From Phycisphaerales bacterium (GTDB taxonomy: Bacteria > Planctomycetota > Phycisphaerae > Phycisphaerales > UBA1924), in contig JADJMV010000003.1 of the NCBI GenBank assembly GCA_016709445.1, positions 1 through 20,553 on the forward strand: DNA of 20,553 nucleotides. Direction: 5' to 3'. The translations under genes and the position numbers were made by a program. The notes beneath the pieces are model-generated. The model was not told the DNA's origin. It saw only the letters and a program-made list of their open reading frames with translations, and did no database searches. The stretch's first letter is position 1; each line of letters begins with the position of its first letter. This document shows, piece by piece, positions 1 to 8,276 of this stretch.

Positions 1-405
1 GAGCCCGGCCAGTACTACCGATCCCTTCCGGGAACAACGACCCCAAGATCGACCTGCCGACCTGCCGCCGAGATGGCTCGAAATCTCCACAGCGCCTGGC
101 TCACGTGGAAGCGCGGAATACCGAGTCCCCCTTCCTGCGGATCCTCCCAGCCGGTCCGCGACGGTGGCTACGTACCGCTTCCTCGCCTCGTGCCGCAGGG
201 TCGGCGGATCTGCGACCGTTGGTGGTATTGCGCCCCGGCGACCATCGCGGGGCTGACCCCGCCCGGTCTCCGCTAGCGGGCTCCGATCTCCCGGGAGATC
301 GGCGACCTCTCCCCATTGCCCCGGGCCGCCAGCTGGAGGATGTGGCCGGCGGATTGGTTTCGACACGAGCCAGGGCATTCCTCTAGCCTGCTTTGACGCA
401 AAGGG
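1..405. other. No recognisable gene
   Basis: Short overlapping open stretches exist in several frames, but none shows a domain I recognise. The translation around 73-276 is rich in W, R and P and looks like fragments of a frameshifted coding region entering from the left edge. A 3' part of an upstream gene is possible. I cannot name it. Confidence 0.3.
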
Positions 406-555
406 GTGGCGGATGTCCGGATTGGGCGATCTGGGGCAGGTTCTTCCGCATGGTGCCGCGAGGCGGCAAAGCGCCCCTGGGCCGTGCTCTGCATCGTCAC
501 GACGATGCTCGCTCTGGTGGTCTACCTCGCTGAGGTCTCTCACTGGTTCCATTAA
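406..555 (+). CDS. Possible small single-pass membrane protein
   Basis: A 49-residue reading frame starts with GTG and stops at TAA. Its C-terminal half is a clean hydrophobic segment (WAVLCIVTTMLALVVYLA, about residues 25-42) followed by a short polar tail ending in HWFH. A basic stretch (REAAKRP) precedes the segment, so the positive-inside rule predicts the N-terminus in the cytoplasm. An AAAGGGG run touches the start codon, which is too close for an ideal ribosome site. An ATG at 413 in another frame may be the true start if an indel lies near 445. No family was recognised. The TM-like segment and its exact stop are what is seen; that it is a gene is inference. Confidence 0.3.
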   Translation: MADVRIGRSGAGSSAWCREAAKRPWAVLCIVTTMLALVVYLAEVSHWFH

Positions 556-1150
556 GGATGCCGCTCCGCCGCCCGAGATCACTCGCGTACGACTCCGGGA
601 GGCGGGCTCTGGAAATGAAGTGACTCGGCAGACCGCAAACATCGCGGCAGGTCAGAAAGATGAAAGTCGATGCACGCCTCGCAGCGGGCAGAAGGACCAC
701 GCAGTGTTTCTGGTCCGCCGTGGCGGCGATGGCGGCGTCCATGCGAGGGAGAGTCCGTTCGGCCCGGGGCAACGCCACTTTCATACGACGTGGACCGCTC
801 CAGGTACGGAGGACCGTGTTCGTGATCGCGCGCGCCGCCGGAAGGTTCGACTCCGCGGGGCTCGATTGATTGATCGGCGCCCAATCCGAGTCGGGCGCTT
901 TAAGGTCGGGCGGGTCGAGAGCTGCCTGTCGTCATGCCGCTGATGGGGCAATCCGCATGGCAGGGAGCCACCTGGGCATTCCTCTACCCGGAAGGCAAGG
1001 GGCAGGTTTCTTCGGCACTGACCGATGAGCAGCGAGGATCGATTGGCCGAGTCTCTCGCCGGAGCGGCTTGAACACCTGCAGCGCGCGAGCGGGAGGGTC
1101 GATAGTCGGACGGACCCATACGGTCGCCGAGGTCGGATGGGGGTAAAGCT
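556..1150. other. About 600 bases without a recognisable gene
   Basis: Open stretches are present on both strands, but their translations are R/G/P-rich with no motif, signal peptide or TM segment that I trust. A Met-Lys start at 660 gives a weak secretion-like N-terminus that loses sense within about 30 residues. The stretch probably contains frameshifted coding sequence that I could not reconstruct. No RNA gene or repeat was seen. Confidence 0.3.
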
Positions 1151-2106
1151 GTGGTGGTGCGAGCGGTTGGCGTATGGGTCCTTGCGCAGTGCTGGTGCTG
1201 CCCGTGGTCGCCTCGGCCAGACCGAACACCTCTACGCCCGGCGAATCGCGGCCGCGCATCGGGAACAACACGTTCGATCCTGGGCGTGCGACAGGCCTGG
1301 TGGGCGGAGACTCCGCGCCTGGCCGAGTCGGACGCCGCCGGAGTCGCTGATGCGCCCGAACCGAGTACGGCTTCGAGACCACGCGCTTGCAACCCCGCAT
1401 GGAGGCCCCGAGCCTGCCGCCCCGCTCCTCGGCCCGGACGCCCACGCGAGCGCGATCTTCAAGACACTGGATGGATGCAACACCTGATTTCGGAGCGCGA
1501 CGACGTGCTCGTCATCTTCAATTCCGGGCACGGCGTTCGCCTCGAACTGAACGAGCCCGACAAGCCTCGTCGGGTCGAGGGCCAGATCGTTCCCGCTAGG
1601 CCGACTCGTCCGCCGAGCGACGCGACCGGGCCGCCGAGTACGGCCAACTCGCTGGTTTCGATGACCGACCTCGCCGATAAAATCCGCGGCCTCGGGAGTC
1701 GCGGCCGGCACGTCCTCGCTTCTGCTCGACTGCCGCTGCTTCAGCGGTCATGGCGGTCCAGCCACGGCGCCTGGGAGGACAAGGAGAGAGCCGGCCTCTA
1801 CCGCTATCTCGCCAACAACCGATCACGGATCGTAATCACCGCAGGCACTGACGGTCAGCTTGCGTTTGAGCCTTCCGTGGGCGACCACGCCGCTACTTCA
1901 CGCAGGCCTGTTGAACACGCTCGCCGATCCGCGCAGGCCGGCCTGATCCGTTCCGCGCCACCGAGATGTTCAACGGCCTCGTGCCGAGATGCTCGATCTC
2001 TCATCCTGGAGCGGAAGGAGGGATCGGAGCTCAGCCTCAGATGCCTGCCCGGATGGAGCGCGTGGAGAACTCCGTCTTCGTGCCCCGCGCAGGCGGTCGA
2101 GACTGA
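1151..2106 (+). CDS. Caspase-like peptidase (family C14), frameshifted
   Basis: Pieced together over at least four frame changes, the translation follows a caspase p20 domain in order. There is a hydrophobic secretion-like start (1151-1220), then YGFETTRL (about 1366), then WMQHLISERDDVLVIFNSGHG, which holds the catalytic His (codon 1529). LLLDCRCFSG with the catalytic Cys follows (codon 1731 or 1737, another frame), then RIVITAGTDGQLAFE (about 1830), YFTQ plus LLNTLADP (about 1893-1925), and FRATEMFNGLVPR. The end reads QPQMPARMERVENSVFVP and stops at TGA 2104-2106. In this family the His-Cys pair cuts after basic or acidic residues; the substrate here is unknown. The leader suggests export. 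Planctomycetes often carry many such proteins. The family call is fairly firm; the start and the number of real residues are not. True decay cannot be excluded. Confidence 0.6.
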
Positions 2107-2415
2107 ACGCCGCCTCGGCCGGCGTCCCCCTCCAAGACAGCGGTCCGGAGGCGACTGGCGCCGGTGCCGGGGCCAGAGGGCATAGGACGAGCCGAGCCGC
2201 CCCCGAGATCTTCGCTGAGACAACCCAGCCTGAGATCGAGCAGGTGGTCAAGCAGGCCGAGATCGAGCGGTAGTCGCATCCGGGCGAAGACCCGAGCGAG
2301 GATCCGGCCTGGAGTGACCCGGTATGAGACCTACGAGGGAAGTGCCGCGGCGGGGATCAAAACGCTACGACTGTAAGGCACGTGCTCACCCTCTATGGAA
2401 TGGGTACCCCAAGAG
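2107..2415. other. About 310 bases without a recognisable gene
   Basis: A hydrophilic stretch translates to an acidic, helix-prone segment (IEQVVKQAEIER, ending 2273). In the same frame after its stop it continues with PGEDPSEDPAWSDPV. It could be the tail of a small frameshifted protein or an extension of the caspase-like gene. No domain or terminator hairpin was found. Confidence 0.25.
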
Positions 2416-2598
2416 ATGAGCGGGCAGCATTCAGCCTGGGCCCGGAGGCGAGCGATCCGCGGAGCGATCCTGGGGATGAGTTTTTTCGGCCCGCTGCTAC
2501 CAGCAGGGCATCAGCGTGCCGAAGAGCCCGACGGCCGCACAGCAGGTTGGGAGGGCTTGCCGCCTGAGATGCGGCGCAGACAATGGGAAAGCAGATGA
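2416..2598 (+). CDS. Small hypothetical protein, coupled to the next ORF
   Basis: This 60-residue frame has an Arg-rich N-terminus (RRRAIRG), then a short hydrophobic stretch (AILGMSFFGPLLPAG, about residues 17-31), then a polar tail (GWEGLPPEMRRRQWESR). The layout resembles a signal peptide or anchor. Its TGA overlaps the ATG of the next frame as ATGA, the usual arrangement of translationally coupled genes. No clear Shine-Dalgarno site precedes the start, and no family was recognised. The overlap is the best evidence that it is real. Confidence 0.35.
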   Translation: MSGQHSAWARRRAIRGAILGMSFFGPLLPAGHQRAEEPDGRTAGWEGLPPEMRRRQWESR

Positions 2599-3040
2599 GC
2601 GGCGAGAGAATCACGGCGGGGGACATGCTGGAAGCCGCGATGGGGCTCGCGAGCCAGCCGGAAGGGAGACTGGCCATGGCAGAGCAACGCTGTTCGACAG
2701 CCTGCGGGGGTCCGCATTCCAGGAGAGCCGCACACCACTGCGGAAGCGTTCGGCTGTGTCGTCGCAAAGCAGAAGGACTGCTGAACGCCATCGAAAGCAT
2801 GCAGCGAGGAAAGTTGAACGGTCTCCTCGATGAATGGAAGGCGAACAGTCGAGCGGACCGCGGAAATGGCGGCCGCGGGGGAGACCGGCGAACGATCGAG
2901 CAGGCCCGGGATGATTTCTACCTCAAGATCAAGGCTGTTCGAAAGCTCATCCCCGGGGGAATCCAGCGCGATCTCCGCGACGCTGGGATCAGTCCGTGGG
3001 GGCATTGGAACGATTCAAGGAGGCGTGCGGCGTCGAATGA
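2595..3040 (+). CDS. Hypothetical helical protein, frameshifted
   Basis: Starting from the ATGA overlap, the product begins MSGERITAGDMLEAAMG and is mostly charged and helix-prone. Its best part is LLNAIESMQRGKLNGLLDEWK and then TIEQARDDFYLKIKAVRKLIPGG (about residues 60-120). Near 2985 the sense moves to another frame and ends GALERFKEACGVE with TGA at 3038-3040, a more protein-like end than the R/S-rich tail of the original frame. A further shift may lie near 2690-2760, where the translation turns Cys/Arg-rich. I do not recognise the family. It lies just upstream of the lipoprotein gene and could share its transcript. Confidence 0.45.
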
Positions 3041-3073
3041 CCCGTGACGCAACCCAGACAAACCAGGAGATGC

Positions 3074-3463
3074 ATGAAAAAGTACGTGGCGATCGGCGTG
3101 GTGATGTGCTCGTTGCTCGGGGTCGGGTGCAGCACAGAGAGTGTGTTCCGTTCCGACCGAGCGAGGACAACATCGCGGGTCGATGTCGAGAATGCACCCG
3201 ACATGGTCCAGGTCGTCGCCTCGGTAACGCCGACTCCAAGGCCGGAGTCGGACATCTCCGGACTCAGTCGTGGCCGACGCCGCCGCGGCGTTCGAGCGAG
3301 CCTTGCCAACAACCCCGGCGATGTACGCTCGAGGTTCGGCCCCGCTGTCGCGAACGAGCAGATGGGCAACTACGCGGCGGCCGAGGCGGCGTACCGGAAG
3401 CGCTTTTGCAAAAACGTGCCGGAGTATGAGGCTGGTCTGGCACGCGTCCGAGGACGTCATTGA
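3074..3463 (+). CDS. Lipoprotein with a TPR-like repeat
   Basis: The start ATG lies 4 bases after AGGAG (3065-3069). The product has a classical lipoprotein signal: MKKYVAIG, a hydrophobic core, then the lipobox LGVGC with Cys at residue 19, so it should be lipidated and membrane-anchored. A Thr/Pro-rich linker follows. After a frame change near 3300 a tetratricopeptide unit reads VVADAAAAFERAL, ANNPGDVRSRFG, NYAAAEAAYRK. The end is VPEYEAGLARVRGRH. TPR units bind partner proteins; the partner is unknown. The family-level call (TPR lipoprotein) is well supported. The length, about 130 residues, allows only one or two repeats, and a further shift near 3410 or an extension beyond 3463 is possible. 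Confidence 0.65.
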   Translation: MKKYVAIGVVMCSLLGVGCSTESVFRSDRARTTSRVDVENAPDMVQVVASVTPTPRPESDISGLSRGRRRRGVRASLANNPGDVRSRFGPAVANEQMGNYAAAEAAYRKRFCKNVPEYEAGLARVRGRH

Positions 3464-3707
3464 CGCCTGGACCCTCGGGGCGGTCGACCAGCCCCGCTCG
3501 GATGGACCGACTGGTCTGACCGAGGCGCACCCAGGGGTCGTCCCGCCCAGGTGGATCGGTACTGCACCCTCAACAGGGTCGCCCGGCTATGCCGGAGTCC
3601 GCGGCCCGCTTTCGTTCTGAGATGGCCCCAGTCCTCCCCGGCTTGATTCCCGGAGGATCGATGGTCGATACCCTCTCTCCCGGACCGATCCTGCGCGCCA
3701 GAGAGCC

Positions 3708-4583
3708 ATGACACAAACCGAACAGATTCAAGCCCACGACCGCACCTCCCTGGCCCGCCCCTGGGTCATCAGGATGGTGGTCATCATCGTCGTCCTCGTC
3801 GGCTTCGGCGGCTGGGGCTCTACGACGCCACCATGAAGTATCCAGACCGGGGCTGGCGCCAGGCGGAGGCCCCCCGAGCTTGAGTATCTGGAAGGCCGCA
3901 ACGCTCCGGACGACTGTTCGAGGCTCCGATCTTTGACCCGAAGGCCGACCTGGCGCCTGCAGGGGCGGGACGTGCTGGAGTTGAGCGAGTTTGACCGGGC
4001 GAAGCGCGACTGCCTCGAGTCGCTGGCGTGCCGGGCCTGGGCCTGCTCAACGCCGAGTACACGCGCATCAAGGACCCGCAGGCCGAGCTTGACCGGCTCA
4101 GTGACTACTTTCAGTCCCACTCCCACCACCGGACTCTCCCCTACGACATCCTGACCCAGTGGACGATCTGTGTGGTCTGCTGGGGGATCGCGGCGGTGAC
4201 CCTCGGCCTCTTCATCATGGTTGGCTCGAAGAAATTCGGCTGGGATGCGGGGTCGAAGACGCTGACTCTGCCCGGTGGCCGCACGATCGGTCCGTCGGAT
4301 CTCGACCCCCGCCGACCCGGCCGATCTGGCCCGGTGGCACAAGTTCATCATCTTTCTGCGGCTGCGGCCCGGGCACAGTGGGTTCTCCGGCCCCGTCAAG
4401 CTGGACTTGTTCCGATATCACCCGCTGGAAGACTGGATCCGCGATCTGGTGAAAGGCGCCGACCCGGATTTCGAATTCCCCGACGAGGCGAAACGTCGCG
4501 CCGAGGCCGAAGCCGTGGCGGCGGAGGGTGGTGGCGAGGGTGAGCGATCGAGCAAGACCCCGAGAGTTGATCGACGGCTCTAG
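3708..4583 (+). CDS. Conserved two-TM membrane protein, function unknown
   Basis: Read over several frame changes (near 3820, 3885, 4025 and 4305), this is one protein of about 290 residues. It has a short polar N-terminus, TM1 (IRMVVIIVVLVGFGGWG), and a segment with YDATMKYPDRGW and ELEYLEGRNAPDD. A charged region ELSEFDRAKRDCLESLA follows, then AEYTRIKDPQAELDRLSDYF and TM2 (WTICVVCWGIAAVTLGLFIMVG). The cytoplasmic-looking tail starts KKFGWDAGSKTLTLPGGRTIGPSDLD and continues ARWHKFIIFLRL to an acidic, Arg-rich end. The tail's LPGG...IGPSDL pattern is reminiscent of a PH-like domain, but I cannot confirm that. It lies 13 bases upstream of the DUF456 gene, so an operon is likely. Confidence 0.6.
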
Positions 4584-4596
4584 CGCGGAACCAAGC

Positions 4597-5100
4597 ATGA
4601 TCTATCTGGCCGCGTCGATTGTCGCGACCACCTGTCTGCTCGGCGTGGTCACGACCCTGCTGGCGTTGCCCGGGATCTGGACGATGGTGGTGGTGGCTGC
4701 TGTCAGAAGTGGTGGCAACCGAGATGTTCAGCTGGTGGACTCCTGGCGTTGCCCTCGGCCTAGCGGGCTTGGCCGAAATCGTCGATACCTTTGCGTCGGC
4801 CGCGGGGCGGCGAAGGCCCGGGCTCGAAGACGGCGATGTTCGCCTCGCTTGTCGGGACCATCGTGGGCGGCATTGTGGGCACGGTCGCGATCCCGATCCC
4901 GATCGCCGGGACGATCATCGGCGGGATCGCCGGGCGGGTCTGGGCGCTGGGGTGGCTGAATGGGGATCACGGAAGGGCTGGCGGGACTCGATGAGGGTTG
5001 CGCATGGGCGGCGGTGGGCCGGGCGGTCTCCCTGGTGGCCAAGCTGGTCATCGCCGGGGTCACGGGCCTGCTCCTCGCCACGGCGGCCTTTGTCCCTTGA
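4597..5100 (+). CDS. DUF456 family membrane protein
   Basis: After correcting shifts near 4700, 4800, 4950 and 5010 the product is about 167 residues and strongly hydrophobic. TM1 is IYLAASIVATTCLLGVVTTLLAL, followed by LPGIWTMVVV. Next come WWTPGVALGLAGLAEIVDTFAS and the family's core, GSKTAMFASLVGTIVGGIVG, then PIPIAGTIIGGIAG and GAGVAEWGSRKGW. A last TM is LVAKLVIAGVTGLLLATAAF, and the stop is at TGA 5098-5100. The LPG start, the Gly-rich paired hairpin helices and the pattern SK-x-GTIVG match DUF456, an uncharacterised family of small inner-membrane proteins. It sits between the two-TM protein and the PIN-PhoH gene. Confidence 0.7.
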
Positions 5101-5164
5101 TCAACCGGGTATGCTGGCGCCCGGAGCGATGAGAGACCCTCCACGGACCGAGAACCACCCGCCC

Positions 5165-6607
5165 ATGAGCCCAGCCACGACGCACGGCGAGAGCGAAGAG
5201 ATCAAGAGCTTCGTCCTCGACACGAACGTCCTGGCTTCACAATCCCGACGCCCTCTTCGTCTTCCAGGACAACGACGTCATCATCCCCTTCCAGGTCGTG
5301 GAAGAGTTGGACAAGATGAGCGCCGGGACGACGACATCGGGCGTTCGGCCCGCCAGGTCGTCACCTCGACCGGCTGCGGAACGTGGGGTCCCTTGACCGA
5401 CGGGGGTCCATTGGGGAGGCGCCGATCGGCGCGGGTCCCCAGGCAGCCTCGGACCCAACGGCAAGACCGGGATGATCCGGATCGACGTAGCGCACTCACG
5501 ATCGGCCGGAGTTGTCGCGAAGACCAGCCCGACAACCGGATCATCGCCGTCGCGCTCGACCTCAAGGGTGAGGGCAAGCGTGCGGTGTTCGTGAGCAAGG
5601 ACATCAGCGCCCGCATCAAGAGCGACTCCCTCGGTATCGTGACCGAGGATTTCGAGAACCAGAAGGTCGATGCCGACCGCCTCTACAGGGGCTGGATCGA
5701 GGTCGAGGCCGATGGCCAGACGATCGACGATCTCTACGACGACAAGATGCTCAGCCTCCGAGCGCCTCGAGTCCCTGCTCTCAGCCACCGCGCCTGATGG
5801 CTCGACCTTCTAGCGGGAGGTCGAGCCCAACCAGTTCATCGTGCTCCACGACGCGGCCGACGAGAGCCACACCGGGCTCGCGCGGCGCCCGGGCGACACG
5901 CTCCACGTGGTCCCGGTCACGGGCCCGCGCAAGCCCGTCAGCGGCATCATCGCCCGAAATCTCCAGCAGACCATGGCCCTCGACCTGCTGCTCGATGATC
6001 AGGTCAAGTTCGTGACCCTGCTCGGCTTGGCGGGCACCGGCAAGACGCTCGTCGCCCTGGCCGCGGGCATGACCAAGACCTTCAGCGAGGAGCGGTACGA
6101 GAAGCTCCTCTGCGCCCGCCCCATCATGCCCATGGGGCGAGATATCGGGTACCTGCCCGGCGACAAGGACGAGAAGCTTACCGCCTGGATGCAGCCGATC
6201 TTCGACAACCTGACCTACCTGCTCTCGACCCGCGGAGCGCCCAACCAGGCCCCCGAGAGCCACTCCAGCGAGCAGCGCATCAACAAACTCGTCGCCGACG
6301 GCACGCTGGTCCTCGGTGTCGCTCACCTACATCCGCGGCCGGTCGATCCCGCACCAGTTCATGCTCGTCGACGAAGCGCAGAACCTGACGCCCCACGAGG
6401 TCAAGACCATCGCCAGCCGCGTCGGCGAGGGCACCAAGCTCGTCCTCACCGGTGATATCGGCCAGATCGACAACCCCTACCTCGATCAGTCCTCCAACGG
6501 CCTCGTACGCCGTCGAGAAAATGAAGGGGCCTCCCGATCGTGGGCACGTCACGCTGCAGCGCAGCGAGCGGAGCGAACTGGCGAGCCTCGCGGCCGAGCG
6601 GCTGTAG
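5165..6607 (+). CDS. PIN domain-PhoH ATPase fusion (PhoH2-like)
   Basis: The protein is about 480 residues and joins an N-terminal PIN nuclease-like domain to a PhoH P-loop ATPase. PIN part: FVLDTNVL, HNPDALFVFQDNDVIIPFQVVEELDK, DDDIGRSARQVV, then DNRIIAVALDL and VFVSKDISARIK; the acidic residues expected for metal binding are there. ATPase part: FIVLHDAADES, NLQQTMALDLLLD, Walker A GLAGTGKT (about 6037), PIMPMGRDIGYLPGD, Walker B FMLVDEAQN (about 6365), TRVG-like SRVGEGTKLVLTGD and the end LQRSERSELASLAAERL. Shifts occur near 5235, 5320-5400, 5810, 6318 and 6510. PhoH2 proteins are ATP-driven RNA helicase-RNases, often linked to stress or toxin-antitoxin roles. The cytoplasmic call is firm. 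Confidence 0.9.
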
Positions 6608-6621
6608 CCCGGCCGCTGCCC

Positions 6622-7288
6622 CTAGAGCATCCGCGCCCCTGGTTGAACACCAGGTTGTCGCCCAGCACGAGCACGTCGGCGATCTCGACGGCCTCCTTGA
6701 AGCTCTCCATCGCCCGCTTGGCGTCGAAGCACTGTTTGGGCACCTGTCCCTGGGCGTAGTGCTCCACCGTGGGGATGGCGTCGCCGCAGATCACCGTCGT
6801 GCGGCTCGCGTCCGCGACGAGCAGCCCACACAGCCCGGGCGTGACCCCCGGCAGGGGGAACAGGTCGAGCCCGCGGGCGATTGAGTCCGGCGCCGGCTTG
6901 CACTCGCGGAGGAGCGAGACCTGGTACTCCAGCTCCTCGCGAACCTCCTCGTCGGCGTCGGTCGCATCGCGCAGCATCTGGGCCAGTGGCACGCCCACCG
7001 CTTCGCGCTCACGCTCCCGATGAGCCACCGGCGTTCTCAAAGGCCCGGATCCCCGGCAGGTGTCGGGCGCGGAAGCTGGTGAGAAAGACATGCGTGATGT
7101 CGGAGGCCTCCAGCCCGGCCCGCTCGTTCAATCTGGCGGCGATCGCCGCCCGGGCAGGCCCGGGTCCACCAGCACCGCGCGTCCCCGCCTGCACCAGCGT
7201 GGTCGTGGCGTGGCCGGTCCGCAAACGACGCTTGGCGTCGCCAGGGGTGCTCCGCGAGCGTTCCGATCGAGATGACCCGGACATCCAT
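6622..7288 (-). CDS. Metallo-beta-lactamase-fold protein with altered metal motif
   Basis: The product is about 220 residues once shifts near 7265, 7165, 7030 and 6635 are allowed. It begins MDVRVISIGTL, then GHATTTLVQAG, VDPGLPGAAIAARL, and ITHVFLTSFRARHLPGIRAF. Later come PLAQMLRDATDADEEVREE, GLDLFPLPGVTPGLCGLLV, VICGDAIPTVEHYAQG and EIADVLVLGDNLVFN. The order of strands (early Gly/Thr, VDPG, the TH-x motif, PGVTPG, GDAI, final EIAD) is that of an MBL-fold hydrolase. The usual HxHxDH is replaced by SFRARH, while the later Asp of GDAI and the His of VEHY remain. It may bind one metal or none. It follows coaD by 48 bases and probably shares its transcript. No clear Shine-Dalgarno site precedes the start. 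Confidence 0.7.
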
Positions 7289-7336
7289 GCCCGGATGGTA
7301 GAGGGGGGTCGATGATCGTGATGGCCGGTCCGCCCT

Positions 7337-7892
7337 TTAGGCGTCGCGTTCGTCCATCAGCAGGCGCTGCAGCACCGGATGGTGCTGGGCTTTCTTGGAC
7401 TTGAGCAGCTCCACGACCGGGGGCGGCACCATGGATTCGAGCTGCGAGAGATCGCGCCCCAGGGCCGTGATCTGCCGGATCAGGCTCGAGCTGGTGTAGG
7501 CGAAGCTCTGCCCGGCAACGACGAACGCCGTCTCAAGCCCCCGCGACTTCGCGGTTCGTTACCGCCTGCTGGATCTCGTACTGCAGATCGGAGAGATTCC
7601 GGATGCCCCGGAGCAGCACGGTCGCACCGATCGAGATCGCGTAGTCCACCGTGAGCCCGGCGTACGCCTCCACGCGGACCGGCGCGCCTGCCGGCTCGCG
7701 CCGGCAGAGGTCCTCGATGAGCCCGCGTGCGATCGTGACCCGCTCTTCGCCGCCGAACAGCGACTCTTTCCCCGGATTTCGTCCCACCGCCACGACCAGT
7801 TCATCGAACAGGCGTCGGCCCCGGGCCACCACGTCCAGGTGGCCGTAGGTCATGGGGTCGAAGGAGCCGGGAACACCGCGAGGTGGTGGCAT
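7337..7892 (-). CDS. coaD: Phosphopantetheine adenylyltransferase
   Basis: CoaD transfers AMP from ATP to 4'-phosphopantetheine, giving dephospho-CoA, the fourth step of CoA synthesis in the cytoplasm. The nucleotidyltransferase motif PGSFDPMTYGHLDVV lies at the N-terminus. It is followed by DELVVAVGRNPGKESLF, AYAGLTVDYA, VLLRGIRNLSDLQYE and TNRE, all classical. After a shift near 7540 the end reads AYTSSSLIRQI (the ISSS-x-R ATP-binding motif) and LPP-like VPPPVVELLKSK. The total of about 185 residues is slightly above the usual 160. The segment before PGSFDP is one or two residues shorter than usual, so the start may be disturbed. No ribosome site is seen; a TACACT box ends 7 bases before the ATG. 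Confidence 0.92.
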
Positions 7893-7899
7893 GGCGCGC

Positions 7900-7905
7900 A
7901 GTGTA
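7900..7905 (-). promoter_or_regulatory. -10-like box TACACT before coaD
   Basis: On the minus strand TACACT is followed by exactly 7 bases and then the coaD ATG, with no Shine-Dalgarno sequence between. Transcription starting 6-7 bases after the box would begin at or next to the start codon, giving a leaderless mRNA. No good -35 hexamer was found at 16-18 bases. The same TACACT-7 bases-ATG arrangement precedes the methyltransferase gene at 19701. Confidence 0.4.
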
Positions 7906-8037
7906 CCCGGCAGCCGCTACATCCCGCACGGTCCATCCGCCCGCCACCGGCCATTGCTGGCCAGCGGTGTCGGCATTACAGACTGAGGGTGCGGTTTCTC
8001 TCCCGCGGGGAGTCAACGGAGGGGATGACCCCTGCCA

Positions 8038-8071
8038 GGGCCCTGTGCCGAGCCTCGGCGGCACGGGGCCC
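8038..8071 (+). terminator. 13-bp hairpin followed by TTTT
   Basis: The arms are GGGCCCTGTGCCG (8038-8050) and CGGCACGGGGCCC (8059-8071), pairing over 13 positions with one G-U wobble and an 8-base loop. On the plus strand GCTTTTG follows directly, as in an intrinsic terminator. No plus-strand gene upstream explains it, so it may instead be part of a structured RNA or block read-through from the right-hand minus transcript toward coaD. Confidence 0.4.
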
Positions 8072-8104
8072 GCTTTTGACGCGTTCGATCTGCCCCGCAC
8101 GGTG

Positions 8105-8276
8105 CCGCAAAAGCAAGGCCCCCGCGCATCGACCGGGGACAGGAGGTCAACGCGGGGGCCAAGCATCTTTGTGGCGGTCCGGTCTTACTGGGCAAGCCCC
8201 GCGTGCTCCGACACCGCCTGAATGTCGATTCGTTGATGTGTCAATCGGCGAGCCTGTGCTCAACGACCAACACAGT
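8105..8276 (-). ncRNA. Candidate small RNA of about 170 nt
   Basis: On the minus strand a TATACT box (8284-8289) would place a start near 8276. The transcript would end at the hairpin 8160-8117 with its T-rich tail. No convincing protein is encoded in between. A -35 match is poor (TTGTCG at a 20-base spacing). The loop of the final hairpin contains CCTCCTGTCCCC, able to pair with Shine-Dalgarno sequences. It does not match SRP RNA, tmRNA or RNase P RNA as I know them. This is a weak, testable prediction. Confidence 0.2.
8117..8160 (-). terminator. 10-bp hairpin with inner stem, T-tract on minus strand
   Basis: The perfect arms GGCCCCCGCG (8117-8126) and CGCGGGGGCC (8151-8160) enclose an inner GACC/GGTC stem (8131-8134, 8145-8148). 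Read on the minus strand the hairpin is followed by TTGCTTTTGC, a terminator-like tail. The 10-base apical loop on that strand is pyrimidine-rich (TCCTGTCCCC). It may end a short minus-strand transcript starting near 8276. Confidence 0.4.

Noticed and set aside
100..300. C-terminal part of a formylglycine-generating-like (SUMF1) or carboxylesterase domain
   Set aside because: A few residues (RWWY, AWLTW) fit loosely, but no frame gives the conserved RGGSW or GFR motifs.
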